From contig JANUWF010001783.1 of assembly GCA_026120185.1 (NCBI GenBank), forward strand, positions 7,593,001-7,657,000: a stretch of DNA of 64,000 bases, read 5' to 3'. Numbering within the stretch: the first letter of the stretch is position 1; each line of letters opens with the position of its first letter. The position numbers were made by a program, and so were the translations under genes. This document shows positions 57,685-64,000 of this stretch, one piece after another. Source of the stretch: Voacanga thouarsii (taxonomy: Eukaryota; Streptophyta; Magnoliopsida; Gentianales; Apocynaceae). The notes beneath the pieces were generated by a model. That model searched no databases and was not told where the DNA came from. It saw only the letters and a program-made list of their open reading frames with translations.

Positions 57685-59601
57685 ACATTATGGCGGCTGA
57701 GTTGCCACCGCCTCTGCCGCCGGATACCAGATGGAGTCTGCGGTCTTTCATTTTCTCGTTTTCTTTTGATTCTCATCCTGTAATTAGTACAGAGGTTAAA
57801 AAAAACATCTCTGCATAAAGGAGATCCAGTTATTGTTTTCTCATCTAAAGAGATCGCTCAAACATGCTTTGGTTGGGAAGTTTCCACAAGGCAAACCGTC
57901 AATGGAGTCTATCCGTCTGGAGTTTCGCACAATTGGGCTCAAGGGAGAAACGAAGTTTGGATGGCTTGATTTTAAGCACATAATCTTCTTTCCCGCCAAT
58001 GAAGAGGACTATCTAAGGCTCTGGTTGAAGGGCCTGTGGTTCTTGTTGGGATTCCTTATGAATCCTCAAATGGACTCCTGGCTATAGAGTTTCTTCTGAT
58101 CCCTCAATAGTGCCAGTATGGGTGGGTTTTGATAATCTACCTATTCACTTTTTCAAGAAAACTGCACTTTATTCGTTGACCTCTACGATCGGACGGCGGC
58201 TAAAACTTGATGAGGCCACTATTGCCCTTACACGATCGAGCATAGCTCGAGTCTGCATCGAGCTGGATTTGTCAAAGCCTATGCCAAAGTGCATTTGAAT
58301 TGGTAGAGGAAAGAATTCGGGTTTTTATCAGTCGGTTTCTTATGAAAATCTACCAAAGTACTGCTTCACATGCTGCCGTTTGGGGCGTGGCACATTAGAA
58401 TGCAGTGATCATGTTGGCCGGTCAAAGAAGGGATACGGCGGTTGTTGCTGACGGAATGGTATAGGGAGTTGATCGTGGGAAGGAGTCCAGCCGTAAGGAG
58501 AATCCCTACAAGCGATGGACTACTAAGAAGATGCCTGCTAATCAATAGATGATTACTCCTATTGGGCCTCAGCAAATAGCAGATAATTCTGGTACAGAAA
58601 AGCTTATAGAAAAATCGGCTACATCATCCAGGCAACAGGATTTGACTAAATGTGGCCTCTCGATTTTCTAAGGTAATAAGGAATCTACAAATGCCGGGGT
58701 TGAGCTCGGAAAGAAGTCATCAAAAGATGATCCAATTGAGCTTATTTCGAGAGAGACCTCTAGCTCCAAAGAAGCTGCTTCAAAAGATATCCCTAGTTAG
58801 GCTTCTTCTGAGTTGATAACTACTCCAATCCACAAATCTTCTGGTGTTCAAGCTGATGTCCCTGTCATTGATGTAGTACGGAGGATATTAGACTCCCTTG
58901 ATGGGGGGACCACTTTTGCCACATAGCCAGAGAGATGGAAGCCATCTGGAACAGGCCTATGGAGACGCTCAGGTGGATGGGCAGCAGCCACAACAGCTTA
59001 CTGATCTTTCAATCGATGACACTCAATATAATACTTATCTTCAAATAGTTAAGACTGCAAGGCTTGTATCCCACCAACATGAAGATCAACAAGCTCACCA
59101 TGACGCTCCACAGGCTCGTTTAGCTTATCAAGCTCTTGAAGGCCATAGTTTTCATTTTCTAAACAGCTTAACAAGCTTTGTAGACGACATAGTGTTTAGA
59201 CCGCAAATATTACAGGATAAAGTCCAGTCAAATGATTACTTATCTGACTCGAAAAAGAAGTCGCTTCGTCCTACCTTCGAACAGGAACTCAACAAGCATC
59301 TTATTCAATTACGAAAGAAGAAGAATCTTTCTACTAGCACTCTAGTTTCGGATTTGTTTGTAAATTTTGTGGAATACTCTGGAGATGAATATGATTCAGA
59401 TCTTCTTCTTAGTTCTAGCAAAGGCAAAAAGCATCAACAGCGGAAACACCGCCTAAGCATACAATGATTACTAGGCAAAAGTAAAAAGGTATAGTGTTAG
59501 AAGATACTATTGATCATATAATGCTTTTATTGTATATTCATTTTTCATTGAATAAAAATATCAGCCACCTTTTTGGTGTATTATTTATAAAAAAAAAAGA
59601 A
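57685..59601 (+). mobile_element. ORF1-only non-autonomous LINE, copy 2, complete with target duplication
   Basis: Flanked by perfect 12-bp copies of AATAGTATTCTC (57673-57684 and 59602-59613). It starts ACATTATGGCGGC and ends in A10 GAAA after a CCACCTTTTTGGTG hairpin. The single gene region is a plant LINE ORF1: MAAELPPPLPPDTRW, then GDPVIVFSSKEIAQTCF, IVPVWVGFDNLPIHFFKKTA, and IARVCIELDLSKPMPK. A degraded zinc knuckle (CFTCCRLGRGTLEC, about 58370) follows, and an acidic C-terminus extends to 59467. Several frameshifts and stops are present. No endonuclease or reverse transcriptase exists between the intact ends. Length 1917 bp, matching copy 1 (1927 bp). Confidence 0.85.
58898..59467 (+). 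pseudogene. C-terminal part of LINE ORF1 protein, longest open segment of copy 2
   Basis: A 189-residue open segment, rich in Gln, His and Asp, with LKNS-like helices (SFHFLNSLTSFVDDIVF) and a basic end (SSKGKKHQQRKHRLSIQ). In copy 1 the corresponding end is DDFILVRSRKGKKSK. It is the tail of the ORF1 protein, not a separate gene; its Met is internal. Confidence 0.5.
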
Positions 59602-59613
59602 AATAGTATTCTC

Positions 59614-60955
59614 TTTTTATGTTCTTATTATTATGCATAGATTAAAGGGCTAATATATATATATATATATACACACACATAAATATACATACATATATAT
59701 ATTTCTTTTCTTTTTCAAATTTCTTAATTTTATTCTTCTGTTCTAGCATCATTTCTCTTGTCAATTTCGTTTGATTAGCTCTGTCTCACAAAATTACATG
59801 ATAGGACCATTATTCTATGTATCCGTTGTATTGATAACTTTCCTATATCTTACTGGTGAATTAAATCTAGTCTTACTATTCTTTTAGAATCTCTACTGAA
59901 TTGGTAATTCTTCCTCAAATTATATATTCATAATACAACCACTACATTTAATAATCTCTTACTGCAAAGCTACTCCCATGTATTCTTACTGCTGCCCCAT
60001 GAAGTAAGAAGCAAGTGAGTCTAAATTCCGCCTCCAATTCTTTATTTCCTTGATAAGAGGAGGAAATTCCTCTTAGTTGTTATAGATATTCTTCAAACCG
60101 TCAATTATGTATCTTCTCCTTTGTATTTATGTCACATTTTTAATTCCTTTGTTCTCTTTGCTTTTCTAAGATGTTTAATCCGAATCACATCCCATTTCAT
60201 TCGTAATTCCAGAGTTGGTTCTATATTTGTTACCTTCTGTTTGTGTTACTTCAAGTTGAAGAATCAGACAAACTATTTGGTTGAAAACCAAAAGAATATG
60301 AGCAATAATTTCTTCAAACAAAATCCCAAATGTCTTGAGGACATACTATAGTTTTACATAATGATAAGTTGCTTTCGGCAATAGCCCTCTTTCAGTCCCA
60401 CCTGCAGTACATAGGTAATAGGATTACAAAGAGAAAATTAAGGATTTAACATGCCTTGAATTCTTTGCCATTAGTGGAGATGATGATGATGATAAATAAG
60501 AGATCATTCTTAAAGGAAAAATGACCCAGGGCTATTACAATCAAAATAGTTCTCAAATCCCTCCTCCAATACAAGAAATGAAGGAAATTGAGAAAGAAAG
60601 ATATTCCAAAAATAAGAACCAAACCCCATAATCCCTAATTGGACACAAAACATAACGAAAATAAACTGAAGTACAATCATCTCCATCAGAGCATTTCCAA
60701 CTCTATCTCCAAACCACATTAGTAAGATGAATTCGACTTTTCTAATTCCTTATAAGATAATAATTTTAAAAACTATGAACATATTAACAACTTTAGAAAT
60801 CGCCTAAAAGGAGGTGAAAGACTGAAGAGGGGTCAGATCAGGATGGAATAAATAAATTCTTCAAGAAAAAGAGAGATAAGAGATCGATCTTCAAAGATTC
60901 GAAACAAACCTTGTCATTGCATTGCAGAAGTTGTTAAAAACCACCAAGGACGAAA
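59614..60955. other. AT-rich spacer
   Basis: No supported gene; an (AT)n(AC)n tract lies at 59654-59700 and a GATGAT run at 60478-60494. The right end passes into the L15-derived duplicate. Confidence 0.5.
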
Positions 60956-60956
60956 C

Positions 60957-61146
60957 GCTTCATGCTTGTATTTCTTTTTGCTGAAATAACCTTTCTGTTA
61001 TAATTGATTTCTAGACATGCCGAGGGCTAATTTTTTAACTTCAATTTGAGAATAAGGAACAACTTTGTCATGCAATATTTTTCTTCTTCCTTTTGAGTCT
61101 TTTACCGGATACGTTTTTATTCTAAGCTACTTCAACTCTTGGGTTG
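60957..61146 (+). pseudogene. Copy of L15 intron 3 (left piece)
   Basis: Aligns with 15788-15930: GTATTTCTTTTTGCTGAAA, 'acatgc.ga.ggct', 'ttttttaacttcaa' and 'aacaactttgtcatgcaat' are shared in order. A roughly 40-bp insertion lies before the final 'acttcaac.cttgg'. It is interrupted at 61146 by element D and resumes at 63274. Confidence 0.8.
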
Positions 61147-63273
61147 TGTTGTTTTTAGCACGAGGGAAAAATGAAAAAATTATTAAACAAAACGGAACAT
61201 AGATTTTTTCCCAACAACGGCACCAAAAATTTGATGTGCGATTTTGAGCGCACTCGACGGACTGTTCTCTTCTAGTTTCCACCGTTATTTCCATTTCCCC
61301 TCCGGTTGTTGAGGGCCCCTTGCACAATGAGCGCTTGCCTTTCTTCGAGCAGCGCCCTCTTCCTTGAATCAAGCTCACGAATGCGGTCCTAGATATCTTG
61401 CATTCTTTTTGCTAGTTCTTCAGGATCAATGGGAGGCATGCACTCCCAGAACAGACCCAAAAGTTGCTCCTGCCGGAGCTTTGCGTTCGCCACGCATTGA
61501 ATTGCTTGATCGATTTGAGGAAATAGTATCGACAAACACACATAAATCAAATTTTAAATTAAAATGCCAATCACTAAAACCACACAATGGGGCAAGTATA
61601 CCCATTGTATAGTATAGGGAATAGTAAGTATTGAATATACAGGAATTTAGCAATTACCACTATTTTACTCTAATCTCATTGTCTAGCCAATATAAATATA
61701 AAGATAAATAAATAAATAAATAAACTAACTATGCTAACCTAATACAATAGAAAGTACATCAAACCCACAAAAGAAAAGTCACAAGGATCATCAAGAAGTA
61801 AGAATACAGGAAAGGCCATGTACAAAAAGAAATCACCCCAAACATGTCGAGTAAAGAAATTATTACCAACCTTATCAAATTCCAATTCGAGCATTGGTAT
61901 AAGTTTTCAATAATAAACTCCACTCTCTCTCGAGTTATGAGATTTCTTTTCTAAAACTCAATTAATTAGTATCTTTACCTAATCAACCTAATCCAAGGAA
62001 ATATTAAATTCACTCATCACCCACAGAGTACCCGAAAGCCCTAATATCATTATCTCTAGGCAATATTAAAAACCTATTGACTGCTAAGTTCTAATCCTTC
62101 AACCTCTCTTTCGAGTTAATCAAAGGAAAACAAATATTGGACCAATTAATTTTATGTTCAACTCCTAACCTTATCTCTCGAAATCATTAAGAGTGAATCA
62201 ATCAATTGAAACAAACCAATCAAGCCCAAATAATAATAATGTCCAAGTAGTCAAACACAAGAATATGAATTCAATAAATCATAATAATGACTTAATAAAA
62301 GAATATAGATTAGGGTTCATCCCTCAAATACAATTAAAATTATATAAACATCAATATTATTAAAATGTAATACAAAGAAAAATAGAAAAACTTCACTCAT
62401 AGATAAGATTTTGAACTTCTTCTTCCTTGGATTTCCTTGAACAACCCCTTCTTCTTCTCCCTTTTTCTCTAAGATCTTCCCTTTCTTGGTGATTTTTTGA
62501 GCTCCCTAAGGGATCTCTTGGTTGCTAGCCAACTAAAGATGTGTTTCTAGGGTTTATAATAGGAAATATATATGGTGTACAATAAGAAGGAATTCAAAAA
62601 TCGCAGAGAAACACAAATCCGCGCGTTCTGTAGCAAGTGGGCTGCCCATGGAGTTTCTCTGGGCTGCCAAGTTTTCCATAGACCAGGTTAATTCCCTAGG
62701 CTGCTAGGTTTTTGCCTGGCATGCCCTTTGGAATTGATCTGGGTAGCCTAGGGGAGTTATACCGCCCTGGGCCGCCTTAGTTAAAACAATATGCTACTTT
62801 GTTTCTTCCTAGGCGGCCCTAGGGAATTAGAAATTCCTTGGGTCGCCATGTTGCCATGCATTTGTTCCCCAGTCTTCACCTAGGCGGCCTAGGCTAGGCC
62901 GCCCCTCTCTTGGGTGAAATTACATTACTCCTTGATCCTAGGCGGCCTAGGGAGATTAGTCTTCCCTAGGCTGCCCCTCGCTCATGCAGCTTGCATTTCT
63001 TCTTGCTTTGGGCGGCCAAGGGGTGTTGATGTTCTCTTGGCGGCCATGTTTTGCTCTAGGTGGCCTAGGGAAGTTCCCTAGGTTGCCATGTTCTTGAGCA
63101 ATTCTTCATATTTGCTCTATTTTTCTTATTTTCTTCATTTTCATCTCTAATTGATATTTTCTTTATTTCCCACAAAGGATGAAAATAGTGTGGTGAGTAG
63201 TGATTTGTATAAGAATTTATCATAATTAAAGTATAAAAACAATAGAAAATGTATATGTGATGAGCCCTCATCA
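61147..63273 (-). mobile_element. Element D: internally deleted LTR retrotransposon
   Basis: TG...CA boundaries with perfect GGTTG duplication at 61142-61146 and 63274-63278, inside the L15 duplicate. A near-complete LTR is 61232-63273 (TGATG...CATCA). Just left of it CCAACAACGGCACCAAAAA is the complement of the primer site (TTTTTGGTGCCGTTG), so the element runs on the minus strand. Only about 20 bp of the other LTR (TGTTGTTTTTAGCACGA) seem to remain at 61147. Most of the interior was deleted after insertion. An LTR fragment of the same family lies at 34094-35105. Confidence 0.75.
62570..63090. repeat. Cluster of GGCGGCC / CCTAGG motifs in LTR D
   Basis: More than ten degenerate copies of GGCGGCCTAGGG or its variants (GGCTGCC, GGTCGCC) occur in both orientations over 500 bp of otherwise AT-rich LTR. 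CCTAGG and GGCC make many copies palindromic. Confidence 0.8.
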
Positions 63274-63714
63274 GGTTGGTGATAACTCAGTTTGTTGGAT
63301 TCATGTCTCTCCCTCCAATCAGGTTATATCTTCTATTTACACATTGTATTTATATTTTACATGTATCACAGCCTGCAAATTATCAATTAACTCGGTGTTA
63401 TTTAGAATGTTAAGAATATAGCAATTACAGGTTTCGAGGGTGACTGTCCGGGCAAAAGAGGCTGTTGAAGTTGCAGGTGAATCTATAAGGAGAGCGTATT
63501 ACAACAATATGGGCTTCAGAGGGCTCTACTCAAACTTGAGTGGTTTGAGAAGAAGGGCCGATTTCTTCCTACAATAGCAAGGCCTTCACCAAAACGGAAA
63601 AACAAAGTAGATAGCATCGGACGTGCCTGCCCTAACCATCCTTTTACAGCTTAAGAAAAAGAGGCAATGTCTGCTTCTCCAGCCTAATTCTTCCGTGCTG
63701 TCTTGGCAATTATT
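63274..63714 (+). pseudogene. Copy of L15 intron 3 end, exon 4 and 3' UTR start
   Basis: Aligns with about 15922-16368: 'gataactcagtttgtt.gattcat', 'acatgtat.aca', the acceptor AATTACAG (63423-63430), then the exon 4 copy 63431-63687. The copy reads [18 protein letters not shown], then a frameshift near NNMGF and further indels destroy the frame. There is no upstream exon, so it cannot make L15. It ends at a CACTA element, with the expected 3' UTR continuation lost or displaced beyond it. Confidence 0.9.
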
Positions 63715-64000
63715 CACTACAAGAAAAACATCAAATTAGCGACGAATTTTGCGACGGCCTCTAGGCCATCGCTAATTTGCGACGAAACAGTAGCGGAAGC
63801 AAAAATTTTGAAAATAAATTTAATTTTTTTAATTTCCATAGCTAATCCATCGATAATTGCAATGGGCATCTAATCGTCTCAAATTAGAGGCGGATTTGTG
63901 ACGATTTTTTAATTATTCATTAGCACTAATTAAATTGAAAGGCATTGCCAATCCGTCACTAATTTGCGACGACCTTTTTCATATTTAATTAAGGCTAAAA
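63715..64000. mobile_element. CACTA (En/Spm-type) transposon, terminal part, continues beyond window
   Basis: Begins CACTACAAGAAAAA, the classic plant CACTA end, directly after ATT (possible 3-bp duplication). Subterminal repeats of GCGACGA / TTAGCGACGAATTTT and their complement (CATCGCTAATTTGCGACG) recur through 63739-63980. The other end and any transposase are outside the window. Confidence 0.9.

Noticed and set aside
60510..60719. Minus-strand 69-residue hydrophobic frame
   Set aside because: No related copies in the window, no promoter pattern and no recognised family, unlike the microprotein units.
63431..63687. Second functional L15 exon 4
   Set aside because: Frameshifts and missing upstream exons show it to be a pseudogene fragment.

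Overview
The window is nuclear DNA of a flowering plant, very probably a eudicot. It is AT-rich, has one intron-containing housekeeping gene, and is otherwise dominated by decayed and nested transposable elements. I cannot name the species from sequence alone. The only clearly intact conventional gene is a nuclear gene for mitochondrial ribosomal protein L15 (four exons, 12794-16348, +). No tRNA, rRNA or CRISPR array was seen.

Left part (1-12.2 kb): a minus-strand LINE-type RNase H domain with a poly(A)-like end at position 1 has been split twice. One split is a probable non-autonomous hAT-like element (about 263-1165). The other is a 10.6 kb Mutator-like element (MULE, 1405-12041) with a 9-bp target duplication. 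The MULE carries two minus-strand genes: a MURA-type transposase and a plant mobile domain (MAIN-like) gene. Both are broken by stops that mostly look like C-to-T changes at CAG, CAA or CGA codons. Its terminal repeats hold an array of short GC-rich hairpins.

Middle part (16.3-31.7 kb): a solo Ty3-type LTR (18218-20304), an intronless decayed copy of a mitochondrial thiamine diphosphate carrier gene, an ORF1-only non-autonomous LINE (23708-25634), scrambled LINE and Ty1/copia pieces, and four copies (17.5, 30.2, 30.5 and 31.5 kb, all minus strand) of what looks like a small gene. Each has a TATA box or its remnant, a short leader and a roughly 30-residue hydrophobic peptide whose codon differences are mostly synonymous. 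I regard this microprotein family as the most interesting possible new gene system here.

Right part (31.7-64 kb): a nest of retroelements. Element B (Ty3, 31690-49155, gag but no pol) landed 24 bp upstream of the TATA box of the fourth small gene. Element C (41880-48698, non-coding internal region) sits inside the 3' LTR of B. A solo LTR (E, 49380-53551) landed further upstream of the same small gene and was itself hit by a hAT transposon (50119-53322). Then come a 5'-truncated LINE with reverse transcriptase (54316-56880, -), microsatellites, a second ORF1-only LINE with a perfect 12-bp target duplication (57685-59601), and a duplicated piece of the L15 gene (intron 3 to 3' UTR). That piece is interrupted by LTR element D (61147-63273) and ends at a CACTA transposon that runs off the window (63715-64000).
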